64,000 nucleotides of DNA from Pterois miles. Taxonomy: Eukaryota; Chordata; Actinopteri; Perciformes; Scorpaenidae. The notes under the pieces are model-generated. The model saw nothing but the letters and a program-made list of their open reading frames with translations, had not been told where the DNA came from and searched no databases. This document shows, piece after piece, positions 43,060-56,341 of this stretch. Within the stretch, counting starts at the first letter, position 1. Every line of letters begins with the position of its first letter. The position numbers and the translations under genes were made by a program. The stretch is taken from the NCBI GenBank assembly GCA_947000775.1, contig CAMQGK010000171.1, positions 2,245,001-2,309,000 on the forward strand. Direction: 5' to 3'.

Positions 43060-45079
43060 ACAAAGCAAAAACTGCGGCATGTTTTTGACATAAACCATTT
43101 TTGTGTTCCCATTAACGGTGCCACATGTTGGAAGTGAAAGTGAAAGGCTGACGACTGGTAGTGTGGAAGATATGTTGAGTATCACTTGTAGCTCTGGTCT
43201 TCTGTTAGTGGTGATGAGAGACCAAGAAGCCAAATCCACCATTCAGACTTCAAATTTAGTATTTGTTTTGTGTTCTCAGGCAATCATTTGTTTAATTACG
43301 TGGATGGAATTAAAGGAAAATTAATGGTACAATACTTAGGTTTATCACAACAAAACGCGAAGGTTTCGATTGGTACAAAATGAAAAAACAAAAGCACACA
43401 CCCTAGTCCTGTAAATTACCTAACAGACAAACTAGAAAACTAAACTCTACTCAAAAGGAAAACAAAACGAGTGCCTAATAGGCGTTAACATACAAAACTA
43501 AATTCAACTGACTCCATTTGGTTTTATAAAAAGTTATAATAGTTAAAAAAAAAAATTTATAACATGAGGAGGAGGATTAGCAGCAATGGTGGGTAAAAAA
43601 TCATAAGATAAAAAAATAAAAAAGGGAGGGAGGGGGGGGGGTGGTAAAAAAAAAAAATAAAAAAGGGAGAGGGGGGTGGAAAGAAAAGGTATACTGTGGT
43701 CTGGTCTTGTGGTGGCTGTTTTGCAGCACCTGAAGCTCAAAACATGAGTCAACACCACCAGGAGAATACACTGTTTAGCTTCGGCAGAAAATTTTGGCAA
43801 ATTTCATTTGGGTGCTGTCCACATAATCAGCTGTGCTGCTCATTCCACAAATGCATGATCCTTCAAGTTAGACATCATTGTGAAGATAAACAGGCTGTCC
43901 AGCCATGTGAAATACAACGACAATTAGCATTGTAGCATTGAAATAATCCACCAAACACAATTTTCCAAACTTTTTCTTCCGAGTCTATATACAGGGACAT
44001 AAATGTTACTCTATCCTATATTTCAAATGTGATAAATATTGGATAACAATCAGTATTTTTGAGAATCTTCCATGATGAGGTGGAAATTAAAACATCCTGC
44101 CATATAATATGTACTGTCATCACTGAAATGTTTTGTCTTGGGATTGACCTCTAAACCTTCTATACTGTCAAGTCTTTTTTTTAGCTGTTGCAGACCAAGT
44201 GCCAAACAACACGTCAACAGCCTACATGCCTTAATTTGCATTAATGTATGTATATGTGTTTGTGTTCAAGCCTGCTGTGTGTCCATGTGTACATGGTCTG
44301 TGGTCACATGTGGACAATGAACCCCAGAAACAGTGAGACAGAAATGATAATTGAAGTATGAGGTGGTAATTTATACACTTCGGTGACTGTTGTACCACAC
44401 ACACCACCAGACCAAGACGCAGACAAAAGCATCACATAATGTCGAGTTCAATGTCTAGTCCCGAGTGCATAATAAATGGTAAATAGGAAACGGAAAGTCA
44501 AATGTTAGACTTTAGGTTCCAGGCCCACAAATTACTCAGTGATTGTTATATTATTCAAATGAAAGCAGTGGCAGCTGGTGTCTCTGCCACTCATCAGAGG
44601 GAGCAACACAGCCAGAAAACATCAGTGATTTTTGGTGCTAAAAAATGACAAACTATGATTACTCAGTCGAAGCTGGTTACTTCTATGTGGCTTCTGTTTT
44701 AAGACAGCGTGTTCAGCTCCTTCACAACCTGAAACTATGGCAAAACAAAAGTTTAAAACTTACCAAAAGCCCAAAAGAAACTTCTCAAACCATTCCTGAG
44801 TCAGACTCCACCATTATTACATATGTTCGACAAAAAAATCAACTAGAGCAGCTGTTCTCCACGGCAGTAAGCTAACATTTAAAGCCACATTTCAAGCCTG
44901 AATTAGGTATTTTAAGATGGATTTTTGGTATCATATTCATTTAAGACTATTATTTTTGGCACAAACCAGTTCCTAAAGTTCTGGCTAGACCTTACAGTGT
45001 CATACAGTCAAACAAGTGAACTTAACATCAACCACAAAAAGTTCACATTTAAATCACATTAAAACAACACTGGAAACAA

Positions 45080-45109
45080 ATTTTTATAGATCTGAAGATC
45101 TATAAAAAT
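45080..45109. repeat. Perfect 14-bp-arm palindrome
   Basis: ATTTTTATAGATCT at 45080-45093 is followed by the spacer GA and AGATCTATAAAAAT at 45096-45109. Arms pair without mismatch. It could be an element end or a chance palindrome. Confidence 0.9.
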
Positions 45110-45487
45110 GAAGGTAGGGCAGTACCCTCCTAAACAATAAGCACAATATGAAACTCATCAATATAACACAATTCGTAGGGCTGCACTGAATAGTTCGAAG
45201 TCCTGAAGCTTCATTCATTTGATTTGATTTTTCTTTTACCTCATTGGCTAATCTTACACATTAAAAACATTTAAATATACAATACGTATGGTGTCAGCAA
45301 TACAATATAATATTCAACATATAATTGTTGACACACATTACATACATACAGTTCATGCATACAGTACAAACACATTCATTACATCGATATTCAAATTCTA
45401 AATTAACGTTCAAAGCTATTGATTCATTATGTTGTAAAGTCCCAAAGTCAAATTTATTGAAAAAAGATAAATGTACATATGTTATAA

Positions 45488-45582
45488 TTTCCAAAATTTA
45501 CAGCATGTTTTTACCTAATGAAATATTCTGCTTTAATCCATATTTGCTGGTGTTTAGCCTTTCAAAAACAAGATTTTCACTG
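45488..45582. repeat. Repeat segment shared with 28231-28315
   Basis: Same order of blocks as at 28231-28315, here followed by TAGGGCTACAGCCTCGG, which looks like a hAT-type end (compare GTAGGGCTGCACTGAATAG at 45176). The pair suggests an element spanning about 45177-45597. Confidence 0.6.
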
Positions 45583-46621
45583 CTAGGGCTACAGCCTCGG
45601 TAAGCCCATGCATAATGCAATAAAGGACAGATTTCCTCATTTAGTAGCATCAATAGTTGGGCAGTAACAACAATTTGCAACAGCAAGACCACCAAAAAAA
45701 TGTATGCACAGTGCGTAAAAGACAACGACTGCCTGCGCCACTGCCCAGAATCATGTCTTCACATTGCTTGTTTGGTCCAAACCCCAAAGATATTCACATT
45801 TATAAGGATATAAAACACAGAAAGCTGAAAATCCTCACATTTGAGGAGCTGGAAACTTGTTGGGGTTTTTTTCTTGATAATGGACTTATATTGTTTATCA
45901 ATTTAAATACAGCAAACCTTTGGACAATCTGGACATTGTCTCAGTGTTGGGAGAATATGTACGTTCCCTTTCAACTCTGATGTAAGTCGTCAAATCAACA
46001 TGTATTTAACAGTAAAACACGTGGAGCAGACAGGAGATCTGGACGTGGCTTAAATCTGCTTCTGTAACGCAGGACGCCCCCACTGACCTGCACACAAACA
46101 CCACCAAAAAATACAAAACAAAGACTACAACGTGTATAAAATATGTGCAGGCATCTATGACTCAGTGCATGTGCAGATCGGGTAGGCGCTGCAGATAGAA
46201 GATGTTAAAATGAGCAACAACTGGGACATCTGCTCCACAAGCGTCTTTGTTTTCACGGAGAACATCAATGTGGCAGATCTAATGCAAGGTCAGGTCAGGA
46301 TCAGGCTAGCATGCAGAAAATCTATCCCCACCTTTCTGGATCTTCATCTATCAGCCTGCCTATACTTGTCTTTCTCCCTCTACTGCATCTCTATCGATCT
46401 CTCAGTTTTTGTCTTTTCGTGCCTTTTCTTCCCACCTTGCTGCTCTCCGACTACTGTATTCCTTCATATCTATTTGCGTTATGCCTGTCTGTCCTTTGGT
46501 CTCTCTCACCATATCACTCCCAGTTTCCCTATCTCCATGTCCATGTGCCTCTGTCTGTCTTCAGATACCGCCTCCACCCAAATCAATTACCTCAAACCCC
46601 ATCTAATACTCTTACACACTC

Positions 46622-46622
<1 letters not shown>

Positions 46623-46656
<34 letters not shown>

Positions 46657-46663
46657 ACTCTGT
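46623..46663. repeat. CA microsatellite
   Basis: About 14 CA units from 46623 to 46650, then TCACACACTC. Confidence 0.95.
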
Positions 46664-49600
46664 AATGGATCTCTTACACTAAGCTGAGAGCCTAATCTGG
46701 TTTTAACCCACTAAGTACGTCACCTAACATTAGGCATTACAAGGAGATGGAGAGAATATGGTTTGGGTTTTATACTAAAGCTCTCTCTCTTTCTAATGCC
46801 TCTAATGACACAGTGCAGCCCGACAAGTGGGGGCTGACGTCAAATTCTGCTCAATACGTTCTCCAGCAGTGAAAGGGAGACCTCTAAGACGCTTAAATAG
46901 CTTACAAAATAATCTTATAATTCATAGCCGGGCAATCACTGAGTGTGCTTCCAAGTGAACTTTGTCTAAAAAAAAAAAAAAAAAGAAAAAAACAGGAAGA
47001 GAAAACATGAAAAAAATTCACAAAAGCGCATACGTGTTAATTATGGGTCTCTGCTTCTGAGCATGTCGATTATTATGCATGTTCCTATGAGGAGTGTGTA
47101 GGGGCTACAGGAAAAGAGAGGAAAATCTTCCGCTGAAATCACCTCGAAGGCTGCAATTCTGCTGCCACGTTCCCTGTTGAAGCAGCTAATTAAAAACAGG
47201 GGAGTTACGAACGCCGCGACGGACCCCTGAAACTCAAGGGGCTGGTCCTCATGCTGCGTGGAAGGTGGTCCTGCTGTTTCATCTCGGCCCCGAGGCCTAG
47301 ATGAAAGTCTCAGGTGGAGAAAGGCGTCTCACAGAAGTAAACAACTCGGCGGGCTGACGGGGGACAACGCTCCAGAAGTTCAGCCCACATGTGAATGCTT
47401 TCTTGATGACTTTAAAAATGCGTGGTACAGTAACTCCTTGAATTTCAAAATGATAACTACAATAATTGTGTATAATTTTAATTGAAACATATAATACAAT
47501 TCAACAGCATTTTGTCCAACCTGCATTTAGATAATTTGCAAACTGTAATGTTATTTTGTCATGTAAAGATGGACCCATTTTTAGCCATGCTAGTGGCTCC
47601 AGGTAAGGAAATGCAGTCCATTAGACCTTAGATGGATTCAAGGGTGTTATGAGTGGGACATGTCCCCCTCACTTTTCAAAATCCTATTTTTATCCTTCAC
47701 TCTAGTTTCAGTTTCATTCATTATCTAAAAAAAACACTAAACTGAAATTTTCTCCAGACATTTGTGGTTTCCAGACTTCCTGACTTTGGTGATTACTTTT
47801 CTTCATTGACATTTGTGCATCAATCTCAGCTTTACTGTATTTAATGCTAATTAGCAAATGGTAGCATGCTAACAGGCTAATGCAACGTCATATCGGAGTT
47901 GCTGAGTGAGTTTCCAACTTGTACATCCGACAAAGTTCACTAATCTGGGAGAAAATGTGTTTCCCATGAAACATAACTGACAATGCAGTTTAGTTGTGTG
48001 GGAACTTAATTTTGTAGGAGACAGGTTTGAATATTGTTCACATCCACATCCAAGTTGTAATTAATGCCTGAAAACCAAGTAGATGTCAGCCAAAGTTTGT
48101 CATTCAATATTATTCAGTCCAAATATAACGGATATAATGTAATCGTGTTTAAGCACAGTAATTTAAACCCTTACCAGCCTAGTTATCATACATCCATCTT
48201 GAATTGTCTTTTCCCACCTCTTTGACTCTTCATCTATCAGTCTGCCTTTACTTTCATTATCCATCCCATGTGCCGTGAACACAACATAAGCAATGACGGT
48301 AAACATTACAGCTGCAATGCCCTATCATGTTAGTATGCTGACATTGAGCACCACTAAATGCAGCCTCACAGAGCCACTACGGCTGTGGACTCGGTCTTGT
48401 TTTAAATAATATCATGAACTTCTTCACTTCATATTCAGTAAAATAGCTAGAGCGGATGATACATTTTGTAGGCCAAGGATCAAAATGAGTTAGACTATGA
48501 TTAATAAAAGACTGAATAACACCTGAAGGATCCAAACAGCACCGCTTTGTGATCACCACAAAGTCGCAGCAGTACTACAACTCCATTGTCTTCCTGAACT
48601 AGACAATGCTCAGCAATTTCTGGCCTATTATAATGTAACCCCGACTTACAGCTAATTTCTATTATTTTCCTGTTTTGCATCTGAAAGCTTTGACAAGAGA
48701 CAGGTTATTATTCGAAACAGTGATCCAAGCGCAACACTACAAACCAATTTAAAAGAGAAATTTCACCAACAACCAGCCTGGGAGTCATCTATTATCTTTT
48801 CATGATACCTTCATCCTTACAGGCCATCAAGTGTGAAAATTCTAATTTCATCCATTTCACCGATCCTTCTTCTGTGCCAAAGGTGAAAAGTTGCTTGAGT
48901 AATGATGTCTAAGATTTCAATTTGCTTTCGAGATGAAAGGTAGATAAGAGGAAAGCAGGGAGAAGAGGACAGTGTTTAGAAATTACATCGTCACTGCAAT
49001 TTAAAATCTGAACTAAAGGTAATACGTCAGTGTGTGTGAGCCAGGGCCGACAGGCCAGGAAGGATGAGCTCCCGATGGATCTGCTGCTCTTTCATTATCA
49101 ATCACACACACACACATAGATTATATACACCAGTAAGAGCACTGAGTCTCCTGTGACTCATCCTAACAATGAACCCCCCCCCAGGATGTTCTTGACTGCA
49201 AACTGCATAAATCCTCAGATCACAGCAAACATCATCTCTGAGATGAAGCAGCTATGATCTGAAAGGCTACCCAAACATTTGCACTGTCTGAAAGGCATAT
49301 GTTACAAAGAATATTTCACAATTAAAAGACTAAAAAACAAAACACCACCAGCAAGTTGTGTTTCCAAATATAAACACACACATACAGTACAACAGCTATG
49401 ACCAGCCATGATTATGCCTCTGTAGCACCAATAAACCCTCATCCTCCCCTACATCTCTGTGGCTTTATATTCCTCCCCGCCACTCTGCATACAGCAGCTA
49501 TACGAGTAAACACTTCAGACGAGCAGCGTCCTCCTCTCTCATCCTCTCCCTCTCTCTCCAGCGGGTCCTCTCATCCTCAGAGCCCTTTGTCTTCCAGCAC

Positions 49601-50058
49601 GTCGGCCCTCCCACACTCTCCTCTCCATCACCACCACCACCTCCTCTCCATTCTGCTCCCTTTTTCTCCTCTCAATCGCTGTTTCCATCCATCAGTCCTG
49701 CACCCACCTCCACTGCAGGCTTTGAGAGGACATTAGGGCTTTAATATTTTTGGGTTCAATAGATTTTTATTGTGATTTAAAAAATAGGGCTGATAGCACT
49801 TTGAATGAGTATAATTGCCACAATTATTTTGATCATCAGTGTAATACCAGTCCAGTTTGGGTCACTCGGTTTTCTGTTATCTCAACTTGTCTCTGTGTCG
49901 TAGGTGTTTTGATTTGGACTTTTCTGGACCTGCCTATTCCAGTCTTTGGTCTTGATCAAGTCCACTTGGTCTTTTGTTGAGTTGGTGGCTGCTCTTGCAA
50001 CAGACTGGCTGCTTTGCTGACAGTCAGCTGTCATTTCCCCAGAAAAATGCAAAATTGT

Positions 50059-50293
50059 TTAAAGGAACAGTGTGTAGCAATTAGGGGGATCTACTAGGAG
50101 AAATGAAATATAATATTAATGTTTTCTCTCCAGACTCCAGACGTCCCTCTCCCCAGCAATGTTTTCCAGCTCTTCCTGGGCGACCCGAGGTGTTCCCAGG
50201 CCAGACGGGATATTTAATCTCTCCAGCGTGTTCTGGGTCTACCTCAGGGCCTCTTACCAGTTGGATGTGCCCGGAAAACCTCCAAAGGGAGGC
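50059..50293. mobile_element. Repeat end followed by a LINE 3'-type fragment
   Basis: 50059-50128 (TTAAAGGAACAGTGTGTAGC, GGGGGATCTACTAGGAGAAA) is the end opposite to that of the 536-1012 family. 50153-50293 (CTTCCTGGGCGACCCGAGGT, CTCTCCAGCGTGTTCTGGGT, GTGCCCGGAAAACCTCC) is a block I recognise as part of a non-LTR retrotransposon common in fish, probably a Rex-type one; family not certain. Confidence 0.6.
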
Positions 50294-51322
50294 CAGCCGC
50301 AGTGTATGAGCACAAGAGACAAATGAATGCCCAGTTTACCCGTCTGGGAGCGTTAGCCGCCATGGTGCTGCATGTAGTGTCATGGACACATGCAGCCACT
50401 TTAGTCTCCACCACATTATTTAGTTTAGCTGCCAGGATGTCAGCTATGTGTCTGCCCGGCGTAAGGACAGCGAGTTTCCGACAGACCGTGTGTGTGTGTG
50501 GCGGCAGTGAGTGTGGGCTTGTTATAGTGTGAACATAGCTGTAGCAGTGTGTGTACAGCATGGGTGGGCAATTACTTTTCGGGGGGGGGGGGGGGGGGGC
50601 ACATAAAGAAACACAGATTGTTGGGACCAAACAAATACTGTCAGAAGTAACCTCTATTTTATCATTATAAGAAACATAATGGGCACTTATTTTTCAGCAT
50701 TTATTAAACTGTAAATCACTCCAAACAGCTTATTATTAAGAAAATTACATTACATGCAGGAGTCTTTTGGGTAGTAACGTTTCCATGAACAAAACTCAAC
50801 ATTAACACTTACATTTCCTGCTTTGGTTGCATGTAGCTTTGTAAAAAGTCCTTGCTGCTTTTGCGTCTTAGCTAGCAGCCCCTCGGCTGTCCTCTCCTCT
50901 CAGCTCCAGATTGGTTTCTGTATTTTTCGGCACGTTTTGTCTCAACACGTTTCAAGTTGTATTCTTTGAATACAGCCACGTTTGTTGCAAACTAAGCACA
51001 CAGCTTTACCGCCAACCTCCATGAAAAAATACTGAGCAGTCCATGACTTATTATAGATGTGCCTCAGCAGGTGACGCTACTTCAAGTATCACTCACGTCA
51101 ATACATCAATGTCAAGTGTGACAGGCAGAAGCACACTTATGATACGCAAGCATTTCAAAACAAAAACTGTTTTCTTTACTGTTTTTTATATCTTTGTAAG
51201 TAATATTGTGTGGTTTGTCTGAGACTTCACTGGCTGGGCAGAACCATCACCAGGGCCGATTAACGCCCGACAGCGTTAATGGGTTAAAATTCTTAATGCA
51301 ATGGTTAATTATTAGCATCCCT
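50294..51322. mobile_element. hAT-like element related to 15461-16214, split by an insertion
   Basis: 50294-50560 resembles the interior of 15461-16214 (GTATGAGCACAAGAGACAAA, TTTAGCTGCCAGGATGTCAG, GCAGTGTGTGTACAG). 51257-51322 matches its right end (CGACAGCGTTAATGGGTTAA, TTAGCATCCCT). In between, from about 50561, is unrelated sequence starting CATGGGTGGGCAATTACTTT with a 19-G run (50581-50599), probably a second element. The left terminus is missing. Confidence 0.6.
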
Positions 51323-52202
51323 AGTGGAGAACATGATTTCTTATTATTGTGTTTGTTGTTATCAGCTGGAGCAGTAGTATTTAAATGTTATAGTAAGGCG
51401 TATGAGGTTGGTGGGTGTTTGATGTAGATGGGCAGAGAGATGGAAAACTGAAGGGATGAGATGCATAAGAGGCAGCTGCTGAATGGATCTGCCACTCGGC
51501 GTCTCTTCGACCAGCCGCCCACTCATCCGCCCACGGCTGCATTGTTCAGGCAGCCGCTCTGTTCCTCTTTGAAACATTTCACTCTAAAAATGGATGTGTC
51601 ATTTAACATATCAGCAAATGTAATTTTGTGTGCTTTTATACAGTTTCGTAGTATACATGTGGACATGTGCATTTCTATAGGAAACATAGAAAAAAGGTAA
51701 ATAAGAGTGCCTTCTGATCTAAATCTGAATTTAGATAAATGATAAAAGCAAGTACAGCTACTCTAGTAGTCTGCAGTCTGAAGAAAAGCTCTGACACCAA
51801 ATACTTTCAGACAGTAAAAAAACAGTGATAACATTTTTTAATTGTGCATGAGCTCCCGCCCCTGTCGGCCATTGTTTTGTCAATTCATCATCTATTGATC
51901 CTTCCACCAGATGACTCCGTTTCTCTCATTTTTCTCTCTCCATCTTGCCCTCCCCTCCGTCCGTCCATTTCTACCACTAGTCACACAATCTGTCATTTTA
52001 AGTCAATCGTAACCTTCATCCTGCATCCATCAATCCAGTTCCTTAACATCCTACCACCACCCATTCTGCAGGTGCTTTTCACTCCTCTCCTTCCTGTCCT
52101 TTTTGCCTTCCCTTCTTCTTGAGTAAAAAAATACTGCATTTGATCTACAGTGGTGTACTACAATATTGAAAATATCAAATTTTGAGATTTGAGATCAAAT
52201 TT

Positions 52203-53207
52203 ATAGATAGATAGATAGATAGATAGATACTTTATTGATCCCAAGTTGGGAAATTGTGGTGTTACAGTAGCAGGTTATCAGCACAATATACAAGAGAGAA
52301 TATACACAACTATGTACACATAAAAAAGGGAATATGCACATCTGTACGAAGTGTGAAGTATATACAGACAATCTTGTTATAAAACTAATTTAATTCTAAG
52401 AAATGTAAACATTATACACTATAATAATAATAAGATAATAAAATAATAAAATAAAATGATAAAATAAAATATGATATGATGATATAGTATATAATGTAAT
52501 GTTGTATACCATAACATGATATATAGGTATGTATGTATGATACATGATATGTATGTATACATGATATGTATGTATGATACATGTAATATATATATGTGGA
52601 ATAGATATATAGAGCTGTGGTATAATAATACAATACAATATACACGGCAATATAATATTATGTTTGGTGATACTGTGTAAATTCTCAAAAAACAGTTTAT
52701 GTGCAAAGACTAAGTCACTACTTTATTTCATTTGTAAAGAGATGCACACCCTCAAATTGTAATGAAGGCAAATACAGATGCCACTGTTCAGACTGCATGA
52801 AAAAGTAAACTTTTTAAACTCAGATTGCATGCATATGGACAGTTTTCCTAAAATTTGTTTAAAAAAATTGCATATAGCCCTGCTTACATTAACACAATGT
52901 ATAACAATATACTGAATCGTAACACCCGTATCGTGATATGTATCACATCAACAGATTTTTGCCAATACACAGTCCCATTTATCTATGATCTAACCAAATA
53001 CCTAAATCTAATCTTAAATCACAAAACTGGCTAACAGAGTATTTGAAAACACATGTGTCACCATGTGCAGACACACAAACACCTGTGCAATTATAACTGA
53101 TTAATTATTTGTTAAATTATTGTAAATTTCTCCACTGTGGGACAAATAAAGGAATATCTTATCTTATTATATCTTATCTTATCTTATCTTACCTTATCTT
53201 ATTTCAC
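52203..53207. mobile_element. Two LINE 3' tails in inverted orientation with microsatellites
   Basis: At 52204-52260 a GATA run leads into CTTTATTGATCCCAAGTTGG and GAAATTGTGG. At 53125-53207 the plus strand reads TGTAAATTTCTCCACTGTGG, GACAAATAAAGGAATATC and then TCTTA repeats. The two are reverse complements of one tail type. Between them is AT-rich sequence with ATGTATG-type tandem repeats (52400-52640) and a hAT-like end at 52900-52978. Confidence 0.7.
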
Positions 53208-53394
53208 TTGTTGCTTCGCAAGCAAACAGCCAAAGGATTTTATGTTTTCCTTTGAGAAGCATTAGGAAGAAAATCATATTCTCTATACTCCACAGTCATG
53301 CTCTACAACAGTGATGCAAATTTCTTTGGGATGGTCAAATAGCACCAGGAACTTGAAGTTGTTGCTTATTATAACAGTAATTTTTAATTTTTTT

Positions 53395-53482
53395 TCTGAC
53401 TTTTAATTGACAAAAATGATTTATTGTGAACATAATTAGTAGATTAATCGATGATGGAAATATGAATTAATTGAGGCTCTAA
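53395..53482. mobile_element. End of the family complete at 29988-30330 (reverse)
   Basis: TTTTCTGACTTTTAATTGAC, AGTAGATTAATCGATGATGG and ATTAATTGAGGCTCTAA correspond to the reverse of the AGGGCTGCAACTAACGATT end type. Diverged; only one end found. Confidence 0.45.
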
Positions 53483-54437
53483 TGTGAGTCGATGTAATCT
53501 TCACCCCTCGTACACATTAGTGAAAACATACACCTGTGATAATCTCCCACCAACGAAACCAGAAGCTTCCGTTTCTCAGAAACTACAAACACTACCAAAG
53601 GCAAATGGATTCAAGATAGAAAAAAGAGTCTTTGTTAATGATAAATTGTCATATTTAAATTAATACATGTAGAAAATCTAAACAAATGCAATAGAAAGAA
53701 TGCTTTATTTACATTACAGCTCATTTGGTCTTTCACTCTCCCATCTATTTCTTTCTCTCTAACACAAAAAAAACAAGACACTGCGAAATATGCATATTCA
53801 AACTGCATCATGACAATACCTCAGGGAGGCACCACTTCCTCTGTTGATTCTGACTTTGGGCCAGGTGTGTGTTTCTGTGGTCAACTGGTTATCATGAACT
53901 CCTCTTATCTTTATGTGCATTTGTGTGCTCCTTATTCACTCCTTTATACCGCCCTGGTAACACTGTGAGCAGAAGTATCAGACACTACCATTATGTGTAT
54001 GTGTACATGTGTGAGTGTTTTTCATGTGCACTGGTGTGAACCACAGATAAGACAAACTCTTCTGACAAAAACTCTGGTTGCTGAAGAGAGAAACTTGAGG
54101 GTTAATACACAGTAAGTGATTGTGACTTAATGAGACATCTGCATATTTTTCCATATTTCAGAGATGCCTGCATTTTTCTCAAAACATTATTTCAGATTGT
54201 CAACAGGGAGCTTTAAAAACTGTATTTGCCACAGCTGGGTTCAAGTTATTTACATTTCTACAGCAGAATCTTTGCTTACATTTCCCAAAGTGCTCACGCG
54301 CCATATCTGCACTGTTCTTTGTCAGAGCTGCTGATGGATGTATGAAGATAAAAAAAGACACCGCAGTTATTCTTCAAAATTCTATACAGTCACTGCTGAC
54401 CACAAAGCAATGCCCAAGCTTTGACATGTAATACAAG

Positions 54438-55343
54438 GCCCTGTTCAGACCTGGCCCTAGCATGCATCCTGAGTTGATCCCATCACAAGTGGACAGCTTT
54501 AAGTACTATCTGTTTGCACTGGGCATTAAGATGCGTCTCCACATCTAACTTGAATGACCACTTGTGATCCAGTCTCACTTCTCCACTGTATATGCAAATA
54601 AACACGTACTAAACACACAGCTAATACAGCAGACGTTGTGACGAAATATTACACGAATGTTAGCAGTAGTTTCCTACATATTCATGAATTCAGGTACATT
54701 TTATTGGAAGGAACTAAATCTCAGACACTCAGATAAAGTGTCTTCTTTACTATATTGGGCAAACAAACGAGCGTTTGGTATGCTGACGAAGGCTTATTGC
54801 TGAAGCATGTTCTTTTGTTTGCCCAATATAATAAAGAAGACACTTTATCTGAGAGTGCTGGAGATTTTGTTCCTTCTGTTCTTACTGCTACCTGGCATCC
54901 TTTTTACGATTTGGAGACGTGCCTGTTGTTATTTTGTATTTCGGGTACATTTTATTAACATCAAAATGAAAGGTTATTGGACCTCCACACCGCCGGCACC
55001 ACTGCCTCTGCTAGGCAACAGTGGAGTAGTGAGCTTCAGATAGGTGGGGATAAGAGAGAGCGAGCAAGCAGCTGCATTATATCAGCGGAACAAAACACTG
55101 AGACGTCTCCGACAGTATGATAATAATAATGTACTTCCCTGCCTACTCTGATAGTCTGTAGATTATGTAACCTATAGACTAGATATATTTTAATAAAATA
55201 CAGTTGTACCGACTGGTACAGTCCGTTTCCATGCTGCGAGACAGACAAGCGATTGGCCATTTTCGGCCCAGACCACCTCTGAAAGTGGGCTTAAAGATCG
55301 AATCTCAATGCGGACACATGTTAATACCAGGTCTGAACAGGGC
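54438..55343. mobile_element. Non-autonomous DNA element, 906 bp, with a nested insertion
   Basis: Left end GGCCCTGTTCAGACCTGGCC and right end ATACCAGGTCTGAACAGGGC are inverted repeats (GCCCTGTTCAGACCTGG is shared exactly). Adjacent blocks also pair loosely (ATCACAAGTGGACAGC). A separate 238-bp insertion lies inside at 54706-54943. No flanking duplication recognised. Confidence 0.8.
54706..54943. mobile_element. Insertion with 13-bp target duplication, long hairpin and hammerhead-like core
   Basis: Flanked by GGTACATTTTATT at 54693-54705 and 54944-54956, identical. It contains inverted arms 54728-54770 and 54811-54853 (41 of 43 bases pair) around a 40-base loop. The loop holds CTGACGA (54783-54789), a possible short helix GGC/GCT with loop TTATT (54791-54801) and GAAG (54802-54805), resembling the hammerhead core CUGANGA...GAAA. 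Penelope-like elements are known to carry such motifs, so a remnant of one is suspected, not shown. Confidence 0.6.
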
Positions 55344-56341
55344 ATTTATTCAAGCTGAATTAAAACTCTGCAAAATGGCTGGAGGCCATAATGGACCCCA
55401 AGAAAGCAATATTTGAAACCAGAAGCTGAAACTGTATTTGACCCCCTGCCAGTGGCATAAATATCGAGGGAGCAGCCAGGGCACTGGGGCCCGTTGCCAG
55501 AGAGGACTGGCCACCACAGCACAGCTGGTGGAAGGCTGTTTTAAATTGTCACCCACCAGCGAAAGTATTTCTTCCTCCAAATGAGGGAATGACAGAAAAA
55601 AGTTTGAGAACCAGTTGTTGCTGCAAGTATTACACCACACCACAGTATGCATGAATATACTGAATCTGTATGTGTGTACATCCCCACTATGTACGTCTGC
55701 AATTTATAATGACAGGACAGTCTGACATTAAAATATAGATAAATGAAAATATAGCTATTCTAGTTATGGTCATGACTTGTGGATGTAAATTACAGCAACA
55801 ATGAAGCGGCTGCTGGTGTCGCCATAGCACCGTTTCACATTTCACAAACGAATGTGATGGGCCCTGTTATTGACAGTCACCTTGTAATGAGGGAACAATA
55901 ATGCTGGTGAGAAGCGGCAAAGGAAAGAGAACCATCACAATCATCATCATCGTTTTTTTCTCCACTCTTGGTGTCAAACATGACGAGGTTTTTAACTCGT
56001 CGAAGCGTGTGTGTGTGGGGGGGTACTTATCGCATCATTAGCTACCCACAGTGTACTTGGCCTAATGAAACTCTGAAGGATTTCAAATTATGAACACACA
56101 CACACACAAACACACAAAAGAAAAGCATGCACAAAAATGTGTAACAAGATATGACACATTCACATATTCACTAATAGGGACAGTAACAGGCAGTGTGTTT
56201 ACGTGTGTGTTGAGTGTGATCAAAGATAACAGGCGCATCACATTTGCGTGGCCTGTGCTGATTTACATTTAGTGATTCACAAGGAGACAGATGGACAGAT
56301 GATGACAGAGAGGGAGAGAAAGAAAAGAGGGGAGGAAGGGA

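Noticed and set aside
46210..46682. Plus-strand frames of 120-150 codons
   Set aside because: Pyrimidine-rich sequence rich in Ser/Leu/Pro in all frames, no splice sites or domain.
49398..49736. 112-codon plus-strand frame rich in Pro/Ser/His
   Set aside because: Pyrimidine-rich low complexity (CCACCACCACC); no known domain and no exon-like borders.
54728..54853. Hairpin considered as a microRNA precursor
   Set aside because: It is inside a transposon insertion with its own target duplication, has a 40-base loop, and arms of near-perfect inverted repeat as in an element.
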